Assembly: GCF_026340565.1 (NCBI RefSeq)
Contig: NZ_JAPEPB010000002.1
Span: 372,001-436,000, forward strand
Direction: 5' to 3'
Length of the DNA: 64,000 nucleotides
DNA from: Kitasatospora sp. NBC_01287
Lineage (GTDB): Bacteria > Actinomycetota > Actinomycetes > Streptomycetales > Streptomycetaceae
A program made the position numbers and the translations under genes. The notes beneath the pieces are model-generated. The model saw only the letters and a list, made by a program, of their open reading frames with translations, was not told the DNA's origin and searched no databases. Shown here one piece after another: positions 24,969 to 32,485 of this stretch (its first letter is position 1; every line of letters starts with the position of its first letter).

Positions 24969-25886
24969 CTAGGCATCCCCGCCCGCCGCCCCGCCCGACC
25001 CGCGCACCAGGTCGAGCGCCGCCGCGCTGAAGGCCCGCACCCGCGCCGTGGCATTGTCGGCGCGCCACAGCAGGCCCCACTCCACCGGCGCGGCGTCCAC
25101 GAAGGGCAGGTACGCGACGTCGGGACGGCTGTAGTAGCGCCTGACGTGGGCACTCACGGGGAAGACCCCGGCGCCGGCGCCGACCAGCGTCAGGAGCTCG
25201 TTGAAGGTGGCGGCCACCGGCCCCGGTTCGATCGGCTTCCCGGTCGGTGTGTGCCGCGGCGTCCAGTCCTCGCCCACCAGGTCCGGCCCGGCGTCGGGCA
25301 GCCGCAACACCTTGACGCGGGCCAGGTCCTCGACCGAGAGGGTGCTGGCGCGGGTGAACGGATGCCCGGCCGGCACCGCGAGCATGCGCGGCTCGCGCAC
25401 CAGGACCGGACCTGCCACCAGCTCCGGCGCGTGCGAGGGCAGGGTGGTCAGCGCGAGGTCCACCTCGCCGGCGCGCAGCCACGGCAGCGCCTGCGTGATC
25501 TGCGCCTCGCGGATCCCCACCTCGCAGTCAGGGTGCCGCTGCCGGAACACCCGCGCGGCCTCGGCCAGCAGCGGGCCCGCCGCCGACCCGACGAAGGCGA
25601 CCCGCAACTCCCCGCCCAGGCCGCGGCCGGACTCGACCGCCCGCCCGAACGCGACGCCGATCCGCTCCCAAGCTGGCCGCAGCTCCGCCGCCAACTGCTC
25701 ACCCACCGCCGTCAGTTCCACCCGGCGACTGGTGCAGTGGAAGAGCGGGACGCCGACCCGGCGCTCCAGCTTGGCGATCGTCTGGCTGATCCGGGCCGTG
25801 GAGACCCGCAGCCGCTCGGCGGTACGGCCGAAGTGCAGTTCCTCGGCCAGCGTCAGGAAGGCCTCCAGCTCGTGCCGCTCCAGCAT
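24969..25886 (-). CDS. LysR-family transcriptional regulator
   Basis: 305 residues. The N-terminal LysR winged helix is clear: LEAFLTLAEELHFGRTAERL, VSTARISQTIAKLERRVGVPLF, LTAVGEQL. A periplasmic-binding-like effector domain follows (LRVAFVGSAAG, LRAGEVDLALTTLP). The start is ATG 25886, seven bases after GAAGG; a GTG at 25892 is too close to it. It faces the SnoaL-like gene, with an inverted repeat between them, and probably controls that gene and itself. Confidence 0.9.
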   Translation of the reverse strand: MLERHELEAFLTLAEELHFGRTAERLRVSTARISQTIAKLERRVGVPLFHCTSRRVELTAVGEQLAAELRPAWERIGVAFGRAVESGRGLGGELRVAFVGSAAGPLLAEAARVFRQRHPDCEVGIREAQITQALPWLRAGEVDLALTTLPSHAPELVAGPVLVREPRMLAVPAGHPFTRASTLSVEDLARVKVLRLPDAGPDLVGEDWTPRHTPTGKPIEPGPVAATFNELLTLVGAGAGVFPVSAHVRRYYSRPDVAYLPFVDAAPVEWGLLWRADNATARVRAFSAAALDLVRGSGGAAGGDA

Positions 25887-25917
25887 GCCCACCCCTTCCC
25901 CCGCCCGCTCGCACTCT

Positions 25918-25944
25918 CGATCGTCAAGCGGGACTTAACGATCG
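25918..25944. promoter_or_regulatory. inverted repeat operator in LysR divergent region
   Basis: CGATCGT (25918-25924) and ACGATCG (25938-25944) form a perfect 7-bp inverted repeat with 13 bases between, 32 bp upstream of the LysR start. This is the usual place for LysR autoregulation. Confidence 0.55.
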
Positions 25945-26010
25945 TTGCACAGGCGCGCGTTGATGACCATGCCGGACCGGAGCAGGCTTGGCGGCGTCCG
26001 CACCACCGCT

Positions 26011-26062
26011 GACCAGCACCCCAGCACCCCAACACCCCAGCACCCCAGCACCCCATCCCCAT
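26011..26062. repeat. short tandem repeat CACCCCAG/A
   Basis: About six imperfect copies of an 8- to 9-base C-rich unit just upstream of the SnoaL-like gene. No coding sense is apparent. Confidence 0.6.
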
Positions 26063-26084
26063 CCGACCCGCACCGGAGACCAGC

Positions 26085-26594
26085 ATGTACGTCACCCGCG
26101 ACCGCGCCCTGACCGCCCCGGCCCACGACACCGCGGCGGTCGTCGCGGAGCTCAGGGACCGCACGGAGATCACCGACGCGCTCCACCGCTTCGCCCTCGG
26201 CCAGGACCTCAAGGACCGCGAGCTGTTCGCCTCGGCCTTCGCCGCCGACGCCGAGCTGGACTTCCGGCCGGCCGCCGCCGCGTGGGGGGCCCAACCGCCG
26301 CTGATGACCGGGCGGGAGTTCATCGTCACCACCATCCTGGGCATGTTCGAGGGGCGGGTGGAGACCACGCACCAGGTCACCAACGCCCGGATCGCCATCG
26401 AGGGCGACACCGCGCACCTCACCGCCCTGGTCGAGGCCCAGCACCTGCTCACCGCCGACCGCGCCACCCACGCCCTGCTGAAGAACCCGTACGACGTCGA
26501 GCTGGTCCGCGACGGCGCCGCCCGCTGGGTGATCCGCCGCCTGCGCATCGCCAACACCTGGTACACCGGCGACCCCACCGCGATCTTCGGCTGA
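26085..26594 (+). CDS. SnoaL-like / NTF2-like family protein
   Basis: 169 residues with the NTF2-like cone fold pattern: ELRDRTEITDALHRFALGQD, LFASAFAADAELDF, GREFIVTTILGMFEGRVETTHQVTNARIAI (split here), and the final IRRLRIANTWYTGDP. Members are small cyclases, dehydratases or isomerases as well as non-enzymes, and the His and Asp residues present could be catalytic. ATG after GGAGA. Divergent from the LysR regulator. Confidence 0.85.
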   Translation: MYVTRDRALTAPAHDTAAVVAELRDRTEITDALHRFALGQDLKDRELFASAFAADAELDFRPAAAAWGAQPPLMTGREFIVTTILGMFEGRVETTHQVTNARIAIEGDTAHLTALVEAQHLLTADRATHALLKNPYDVELVRDGAARWVIRRLRIANTWYTGDPTAIFG

Positions 26595-26742
26595 CACCGG
26601 GCGGCACACCGGCACCGGTCGGCACACCGGCACCGGTCGGCGCGGCCGCGCACCGGCACCGCTATCCGGTTGCGGGCGCGCGGTCGGAACCGGAATGATC
26701 ACAGCCGCGTCCATCATCCGCGGACAGCACTGGGAGGGGCAG

Positions 26743-27066
26743 ATGGGCGATCAGCCGCCAAGCGGGCCAGGGCCCGGATACACCGTCGACTACGCCACGT
26801 TGACCGCTGCCGCGAACACGCTGGAGCAGGCGGCGGGCGACCTGGCCACCACCTCGGGCAAGCTCGCCCACCCGCCGGCGTTCACCGCGGACACCTTCGG
26901 CGACTACGGCGCGGCGGACGCGGCCCGGGGCTTCGTCGGCGCCTGGCAGGACGAGGTCCAGGTGGACCACGACGCGATCGCGCAGCTGGCCGACAAGGTC
27001 CGCCAGAGCGCGGCGAACTACCAGGCCGGGGACGCCGCCGCGGCGACCGGGTTCGGCGGGCAGTGA
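26743..27066 (+). CDS. WXG/EspC-like type VII secretion partner
   Basis: 107 residues, helical with a central break: YTVDYATLTAAANTLEQAAGDLAT, then AARGFVGAWQDEVQVDHDAIAQLADKVRQSAANY (split here). This is the usual form of small ESX-associated proteins that pair with a larger substrate. ATG 26743 after GGGAGG. Its TGA overlaps the next ATG by one base (TGATG at 27064-27068), so expression is tied to the large protein that follows. Confidence 0.75.
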   Translation: MGDQPPSGPGPGYTVDYATLTAAANTLEQAAGDLATTSGKLAHPPAFTADTFGDYGAADAARGFVGAWQDEVQVDHDAIAQLADKVRQSAANYQAGDAAAATGFGGQ

Positions 27067-28640
27067 TGGCGACCCACCGCGAGCAGGTCGAGGCACTCAG
27101 CCGCACCATCGGCTCCGCGTACGGCATGTGGGGTGCCGGCGACCTCAAGGACGCGGTCGGCCAGGCCCTGAAGCTGGATCCGCCCAAGGGCTCGCCCGAC
27201 GCGCTGCACGCGCTCGGCACCGCCTACAGCTCGGCCTCCACCACGGTCGGCGGGGTCCAGGGCGCGGTCAGCGGTCTGAGCAAGGGGCTGCTGCCGAGCG
27301 CGTGGACCGGCCGGGCGGGCGAGAAGGCCACCGAGGTGATCGGCGCGGCCGGGGACGACCTGGACCGGATCGAGGCCGCGTTCAGCCAGGCCGGCTCCGC
27401 CTTCACCAAGCTCGGCGACGCGCTGGCCGGCGCGCAGGCGCTGCACGCGAAGGGCCCCGGCCCGCTCCAGCAGGCCCACCGGCTGCTCGACGACATCACC
27501 ATGGGTGACCTGCCCGACCCGCTGAACTGGGACGACGGCAAGATGCACCAGGCCGAGGCCGCCGCCAAGGAGGGCATCGGGCACCTGCTCGACGCGGCCG
27601 AGCAGGCCGAGAGCGCCGGGCACACCCTGACCGAGACGCTGAACAAGCTGTCCGGCCAGGCGGTGGCGGGGCGGATCAAGGGCGGCGACCTGCAGGCCGC
27701 CGACAAGCTGGTGCTGGCCGACGCCGCCACCCCGGACGGGCCCGCCGACGTCAACGGGATCCTGAGCGCCAACGACGCCACCCGGGCCGGCCAGTTCATG
27801 GACCGGATGAACCCGCAGGACCGGGCGAGCTTCGACGCCCTGCTGGCGAACGCGCGCTCCCCGCAGGAGCGGGCCTACCTGCTCAAGACCCTCGCCGCCG
27901 GGCACGGCGTCGCCGAGATCACGTCCTTCGACCTGCTGATCCACGCCCACGGCGACGACCCGGAGTGGCTGGCCCAGCGGCTGACGCCGGTTCAGCTGGC
28001 CTCCGACGACACCACCACCGGCCAGGACGGCAACCAGGAGCCCGACAGCTACCAGGGCGTCTCCTGGACCCAGGGGCCGCACCCGACCTGCGTCGCCTCC
28101 TCCACCGTGATGGCCAGGGCGATGCTCGACCCGATGTACACCTTGCAGCTCACCACCGGCGGTCACCCGGGCGACCCGCAGTTCGACAGCGGGCCGGCCT
28201 TCGCCAAGCGCCTGCAGGACGAGCAGAACCGGGTCTACGACGACGGCCGCCCGTTCTACGCCGACTGGCCGCTGGTCGGCTACGACGGCATCGACGACCC
28301 GGGCTCGAACAAGGAGGCCAACAAGGAGATCGCCCCCGCGACCGGCGCCGCGTACCACGATGTGGCACTCAACAGCGATGACAACCGGCGCGACGCCCTC
28401 TCCTCGGTCGAGGGCTCGGTCGACCAGGGCCGCCCCGTCCCCGTGTCGATCGACGGCGGTGGCGGCGGGCACCAGATGATGATCATCGGGCACAGCGGTG
28501 ACAAGCTGGAGATCTACAACCCCTGGGGCTACACCACCTGGGTCAGCGAGGACGACTTCGTCCACGGCCACATGAACGTCGCGCTCTCCGGCCAGGATCC
28601 GCAGATGCGCAACGTCACCAGCGTCCGGCTCCCGCAGTGA
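27066..28640 (+). CDS. putative type VII exported protein with C-terminal papain-like cysteine peptidase
   Basis: 524 residues, no classical signal. The N-terminal 200 residues are helical with a WXG-type turn (SAWTGRAGE, Trp80). The C-terminal domain (about 330-520) carries a papain-type active site: Gln336 then Cys342 (QGPHPTC, spacing 6 as Gln19/Cys25 in papain), His469 in GGGGHQMMIIGH, and Asn485 in IYNPWG (His-to-Asn spacing 16, as His159/Asn175 in papain); NPWG recalls the calpain signature. It is placed between a WXG-like partner and a chagasin-like lipoprotein and overlaps both genes. Inferred role: an exported peptidase effector, or a wall/extracellular protease kept in check by the lipoprotein. 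Confidence 0.8.
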   Translation: MATHREQVEALSRTIGSAYGMWGAGDLKDAVGQALKLDPPKGSPDALHALGTAYSSASTTVGGVQGAVSGLSKGLLPSAWTGRAGEKATEVIGAAGDDLDRIEAAFSQAGSAFTKLGDALAGAQALHAKGPGPLQQAHRLLDDITMGDLPDPLNWDDGKMHQAEAAAKEGIGHLLDAAEQAESAGHTLTETLNKLSGQAVAGRIKGGDLQAADKLVLADAATPDGPADVNGILSANDATRAGQFMDRMNPQDRASFDALLANARSPQERAYLLKTLAAGHGVAEITSFDLLIHAHGDDPEWLAQRLTPVQLASDDTTTGQDGNQEPDSYQGVSWTQGPHPTCVASSTVMARAMLDPMYTLQLTTGGHPGDPQFDSGPAFAKRLQDEQNRVYDDGRPFYADWPLVGYDGIDDPGSNKEANKEIAPATGAAYHDVALNSDDNRRDALSSVEGSVDQGRPVPVSIDGGGGGHQMMIIGHSGDKLEIYNPWGYTTWVSEDDFVHGHMNVALSGQDPQMRNVTSVRLPQ

Positions 28641-29062
28641 GGCGGGGCGCGACCGCACTCACCGGCCTGGCCCTGCTCCCGGCGCTGCTGGCGGCCCTGC
28701 TGACGGGCTGCCAGAGCGAGGGGAGCATGGACCACGGCGAGGTCTACGCCTTCGGCACCGCGTCGATCCGGGTGAAGGCGGGCCAGACCTTCTCACTGCG
28801 CCAGAAGCTCGCCGTGGTCCCGGGCAGCGACGACTGGCAGGTCATCGCGCCCCGCCCGGACCCGGCCGTGGTCGCGGTGGTCGGCACCGACCTCATCAAG
28901 GCGGACAGCTCGCACATGGGCGACGGCGGCGAGGTGTACCTCGTCTTCAAGGCGGTGGCGAAGGGCAGCACCGAGGTGCAGTTGGAGAACTGCCTCAGCT
29001 GCGCCTCGTACCTGCGGGCGAGCTACCAGCAGCACGGCAGCTACCGCGTCGAGGTCGGCTGA
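28637..29062 (+). CDS. lipoprotein resembling chagasin (I42) cysteine-protease inhibitors
   Basis: 141 residues. GTG start overlaps the peptidase stop by 4 bases (GTGA). Signal LLPALLAALLTGC with the lipobox Cys at 25, so the protein is anchored outside the membrane. The mature part follows the chagasin fold: VKAGQTFSLRQKL, a loop ending in DDWQV (cf. NPTTGY-x-W), MGDGGEVYLVFKAVAKGSTEV (cf. GxGG-x-VFTFKALKAGTATL), and a last loop with NCLSC in place of RPW. I42 proteins inhibit papain-like peptidases, which the upstream gene appears to encode, so this is a good candidate inhibitor or immunity protein. The inhibitory loops themselves differ from chagasin. Confidence 0.75.
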   Translation: MRRGATALTGLALLPALLAALLTGCQSEGSMDHGEVYAFGTASIRVKAGQTFSLRQKLAVVPGSDDWQVIAPRPDPAVVAVVGTDLIKADSSHMGDGGEVYLVFKAVAKGSTEVQLENCLSCASYLRASYQQHGSYRVEVG

Positions 29063-29223
29063 CCCGCCCCCGTGGAAAGAAGACCTGACGCCGGGGAGTG
29101 TCGAGCAGCCCCGACGTGATGTCAAGCATTCTGTACATCGATCGCGCGGGCGTGCCGGTGGGGGGCGGTGCGCGTACGGTGCCAGAAGGGGCGTCCAACT
29201 GGTCTGTGCAGGAGGTGGTTGCT

Positions 29224-29415
29224 GTGTCGGCGCACTTCGAGGTCTACGAGGACCGGGCCCAGCATTGGCGGTTCAGGTTGAAGGCCGGCAACGGCGAGAT
29301 CGTCGCGGTCGGGGAGTCCTACCCGACCCGCAACGGGGCGGAGCGCGGTGTCGACGCGGTCAGGCGCGCGGCCGCCGAGGCCGATGTGCACGTCCTCGAC
29401 GACGGCCATCGCTGA
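29224..29415 (+). CDS. DUF1508 (YegP-like) family protein
   Basis: 63 residues. FEVYEDRAQHWRFRLKAGNGEIVAVGESYPTR (split around residue 20) is the diagnostic DUF1508 unit, present once, followed by GAERGVDAVRRAAAEADV. A small cytosolic protein of unknown role. The start is GTG 29224, 8 bases after GGAGG; the longer upstream frame lacks similarity. A strong terminator follows. Confidence 0.9.
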   Translation: MSAHFEVYEDRAQHWRFRLKAGNGEIVAVGESYPTRNGAERGVDAVRRAAAEADVHVLDDGHR

Positions 29416-29428
29416 ACCGGCCCGCACC

Positions 29429-29488
29429 CCGCGGGCAGAAGACCTCCCCGCGGGCCGGGAGCCCGGCGGGGAGGTCTTCTGCCCGCGG
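29429..29488. terminator. long bidirectional hairpin terminator
   Basis: A perfect 22-bp stem (29429-29450 with 29467-29488) capped by a second 5-bp stem (29451-29455 with 29461-29465). It lies between the convergent DUF1508 and lipoprotein genes. Confidence 0.9.
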
Positions 29489-29526
29489 CCCCCGCCAGTG
29501 GTCGACGGGAGCCCGCGGGGTCGAGC

Positions 29527-30180
29527 TCAGTAGCGCTCGGCCTTCGCCAGCTTCGGCGCGAGCGGCTGGTCGGGCTGCTGGTCCGTGTACACCAGCGGCC
29601 TGCTGCTGGCGCCCGGCGCCAGGTTGCTCGCACTGACGATGTCGCTGGCGACCGTCTTGCCCGAGGGGTCCACGAAGTCCACCTGCACCGCGTAGGAGGC
29701 GGTGGAGCCGGTGCGGTTGGTGATCGTCACCACCGCGGCGTTCAGGCCGGCGGACTGCGCCTTCGGCACACCCGTGATGGTGATGTCGGAGACCGCGTTG
29801 CCGGTGCCGGAGACGGCCGCCAGGGTCGCCGAGGCCTGCGCCTGGCCGGCCGAGACCCGTGCGTTGACCGACGCCTCGAAGGAGGCCGCGGCGGAGGAGA
29901 CGGAGGAGGCCGCCGAGGCGACGGCGGAGAGCGCGGACGAGGCCTGCGATGCCACGGCCGAGGGCGCCTGCCCCGAGAACGAGGCGGTGTTGGGCGAGAA
30001 GCTCGGTGTGGCGCTCGACGGCGCGGTCGTGCTCGTCGAGCTGCTGCTGCACGCCGCCAGCGCGAGCGAGGTCGACACCACGGCGGCGACCAGCAGCACG
30101 CCCGGCCAGGTCCTGCCGGGACGCGGGCGGTGCTGGGTCTGGCGGGGAGGATGCGGCGCGGAGCCAGGGGTGCGGGTCAT
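29527..30180 (-). CDS. lipoprotein with Ala/Ser-rich helix and FxLYD-like domain
   Basis: 217 residues. A signal with lipobox (VVSTSLALAACSSSS) anchors it outside the membrane. A Ser/Ala-rich helical stretch of about 60 residues follows, then a C-terminal beta domain of the FxLYD type (ITITGVPKAQSAGLNAAVV, TNRTGSTASYAVQVDF, SNLAPGASS), which often mediates extracellular interactions. ATG 30180. The function is not known; it stands alone behind DoxX. Confidence 0.75.
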   Translation of the reverse strand: MTRTPGSAPHPPRQTQHRPRPGRTWPGVLLVAAVVSTSLALAACSSSSTSTTAPSSATPSFSPNTASFSGQAPSAVASQASSALSAVASAASSVSSAAASFEASVNARVSAGQAQASATLAAVSGTGNAVSDITITGVPKAQSAGLNAAVVTITNRTGSTASYAVQVDFVDPSGKTVASDIVSASNLAPGASSRPLVYTDQQPDQPLAPKLAKAERY

Positions 30181-30303
30181 CGTTCCGTCCGGGTGTGTGA
30201 TGCGGGCCGGTCGGGCGCGGCCTCGTGGCTCTCACCCTGGCGCCCGCCGCGGGGAACGGCGAGTTCTGCTGACCTGTTCGGTACCCGGGCGACCGGGCCC
30301 GCG

Positions 30304-30642
30304 TCACCGCAGCGCCAGGGCGACGGCCACCGGCGCCAGGTAGATCAGCGGGAACGGGATGTGGCCGTAGAACCGGGCGCGGACCACGGCGATCACCGCG
30401 CCGCAGAAGTAGAGCACCAGGCCGATCCCGGCCAGCAGGCCGACGGCGGGCACCAGCAGGCCGGCCAGCAGGCCCGCCGCCCCCGCGGCCTTCGCGGCGC
30501 CGAGCCACGGCAGCCAGGTCTGCGGGATGCGGTACTCGGCCAGCGGCTCCACGACCCACTTCGCGCGCAGCAGGACGGAGACGGCGGAGAAGGAGACCAG
30601 GGCGGCGGCCAGCAGGGTCACGACGACGAAAGAGGTGGACAC
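30304..30642 (-). CDS. DoxX-like membrane protein
   Basis: 112 residues with four hydrophobic segments (VVTLLAAALVSFSAV, WLGAAKAAGAAGLLAGLLVP, AGIGLVLYFCGAVIAVV, FPLIYLAPVAVALAL), the usual four-helix DoxX fold. GTG start after GGGAG. Role in the family: often unknown, linked to redox or quinone functions. Confidence 0.85.
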   Translation of the reverse strand: MSTSFVVVTLLAAALVSFSAVSVLLRAKWVVEPLAEYRIPQTWLPWLGAAKAAGAAGLLAGLLVPAVGLLAGIGLVLYFCGAVIAVVRARFYGHIPFPLIYLAPVAVALALR

Positions 30643-30822
30643 GGAGTGCTCCCGGATGAGAAGTGGCTGCCGGGGCTGGCTCGCTCCGGCTGGGTGCTGC
30701 GTTCAACATCCCTATGACCCGGGGCGCCGCGGAAGTGTGACGAGTTGGCGGGAGCGATTTCTGGAGAGTTTTCCGGCGACCACCTCTCGGGCGCCCCCGC
30801 CCCACCGGTCCGGCTCCGCGGA

Positions 30823-31419
30823 CTACTTCTCGGGGACCGGGCGGTAGGTGCAGACCCTGGTGCCCGTGCTGCTGTCGACCGAGGAGACCAGCTCCAGGGG
30901 CCGCCGCCCGCCGTCGGCGGGGAAGATCGTCTTTCCGCCGCCGAGGAGCACCGGCATGATCATGAGTCGGAGCTCGTCGACCAGGCCTTCGCTCAGCAGG
31001 GTGCGGACGAGGGTGGGGCTGCCCATGACGAGCAGGTCGCCGCCGTCCTTCTCGTGCAGCTCGCGGAGGCGGGCGACGGCCTGCTCACCGGGGATGCCGG
31101 TGGTGTTCTGCCAGGTCAGCGCGGCCTCGCCCAGGGTGCGGGAGACGACGTACTTCGGGATGGCGTTCATCCGGTCGGCGAACGGGTCACCGGCCCGCTC
31201 GGGCCACGCGGCGGCCATCGTCTGCCAGGTGCGGCGGCCGAAGAGCAGCGCCTCGGCCTTGCCGAGCGCGTCGTTGAAGGCGCCGCCCACCACCTCCGGG
31301 TCGAAGAACGGGTGCGACCAGCCGCCGTGGGCGAAGCCGCCGTCGGTGTCCTCCTCTGCGCCGCCCGGGGCCTGCACGACGCCGTCGAGGCTGATGAACT
31401 CACTGATCACGATGCGCAC
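30823..31419 (-). CDS. dihydrofolate-reductase-family protein (RibD C-terminal type)
   Basis: 198 residues. ISLDGVVQAPGG at the start, LLFGRRTWQTMA, DLLVMGSPTLVRTLL and DELRLMIMPVLLGGGKTIF match the YyaP/RibD-C reductases, NAD(P)H-dependent enzymes of mostly unknown substrate. GTG start after GGAG. It stands alone. Confidence 0.9.
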   Translation of the reverse strand: MRIVISEFISLDGVVQAPGGAEEDTDGGFAHGGWSHPFFDPEVVGGAFNDALGKAEALLFGRRTWQTMAAAWPERAGDPFADRMNAIPKYVVSRTLGEAALTWQNTTGIPGEQAVARLRELHEKDGGDLLVMGSPTLVRTLLSEGLVDELRLMIMPVLLGGGKTIFPADGGRRPLELVSSVDSSTGTRVCTYRPVPEK

Positions 31420-31775
31420 GGGCGCTGCTCCTTCATCGATCGGGGACTGCCACTACTGGGACCGGGGCCACCGGGTGAACCACCGGGAAGCGGTGCGGGA
31501 CGGCCCGGCCGCTCCGGGATCATCGCGCCCGACCGCTCCTCCATTGTGGACCGACCCGCAGAGGAGGGCCCGCAACCCGGACCGTCCGACCTCGCGGTCG
31601 CACCCTACGGCGGGGCACCGACAAGGGCCGCTGACGATGCGTCACAGCCCTCCTCCCTCTGCCCCCGGTCGCCGCCTCGCCCGGATAGGGAACGCTGCCG
31701 ACGTCCCCCAGGCTGCCGACTTCCACCAAGCTGCTCGATCCGGCCTTCGCCGTCCGCCACCGCTCCCCCTCGCCG
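31420..31775. other. 356-bp gap without a clear gene
   Basis: Only weak, shadow-like frames are present. The one structured element is TGACG-ATG-CGTCA at 31632-31644, a TetR-type operator shape that recurs upstream of the P450 gene. The DHFR-family promoter should be at the left end. Confidence 0.4.
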
Positions 31776-32132
31776 TCACCCCTGTGGCGCCTCCCCTACT
31801 CCGAGCGGGTCACCCCCGAACACGGGCGCCTCCAGTGCCGCCAGCGCCGCCAGCGCGTCGGCGAGCACCGCGTCGCGGAACCGCGCGCCGGCCGCCAGCG
31901 CCGAAGCCGCCTCCACCGCCTCCCGCAGCAGTGCCGCCCGCGCCTCGGGCAGCTCCCGCACCCGGCGGAACCTGCTGGCCACCACCAGCACGTGGGCGAG
32001 CTTCGCGCCGTACACCTGGGGACTGACCTCGTTCAGCGCCCGGTAGACCCAGAGCGCGTCCGGCCCGCTCAGCACCCACTCGTCGGCGCTGAGCAGCCGC
32101 ATCCGCGCCCGCAGCACGACATGCTGATCCAT
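31776..32132 (-). CDS. hypothetical 118-residue protein
   Basis: ATG 32132 after GGGGGAACG. Mostly helical and Ala-rich: VLRARMRLLSADEWVLSGPDALWVYRALNEVSP (split in two), LAHVLVVASRFRRVRELPEA, then LLREAVEAASALAAGARFRDA. No signal peptide or membrane helix. I do not recognise the family; the start region with conserved-looking Trp and Pro residues suggests a real gene. Confidence 0.6.
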   Translation of the reverse strand: MDQHVVLRARMRLLSADEWVLSGPDALWVYRALNEVSPQVYGAKLAHVLVVASRFRRVRELPEARAALLREAVEAASALAAGARFRDAVLADALAALAALEAPVFGGDPLGVGEAPQG

Positions 32133-32392
32133 CGTTCCCCCATCGCCTCGCACCCCTCGGCCCCGACCCGGCCGGCGGCCGGGCAGCACGACGTGCGCGC
32201 CGGCGCCCGGTGACCGGCGCCGACCCGTGGGCCGCAGGGTGAATGCGTCGAGTCTGCGGGCCGCCTGCGGGGGCGGACAAGGGCGGAGCGGGGTGCGCTA
32301 CGTCCTACCGCACCCGCCGCTGAACAGGCATGATGGACTCGACACTCACCAACGGCCCGCGCCGGCGCGGCAGTAGTGGCCCGCACAGCGGA

Positions 32393-32423
32393 ACCGCCCC
32401 GCGCCAGGTGGGCGCGGGGCGGT
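32393..32423 (-). terminator. terminator of htpG
   Basis: ACCGCCCCGCGCC and GGCGCGGGGCGGT pair over 13 bp with a 5-base loop, 63 bp after the htpG stop. The surrounding gap (32133-32485) has no gene. Between terminator and stop it holds three copies of GGGCAGTGCGGT (about 32427-32477). Confidence 0.75.
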
Positions 32424-32485
32424 CCGGGGCAGTGCGGTTGGGCAGTGCGGTCGGGCACGCCGTTGGGCAGTGCGGTGCCGGGTGC

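Noticed and set aside
31520..31729. A 69-codon minus-strand frame in the 356-bp gap
   Set aside because: No ribosome site, Arg/Pro-rich composition and no recognisable pattern.
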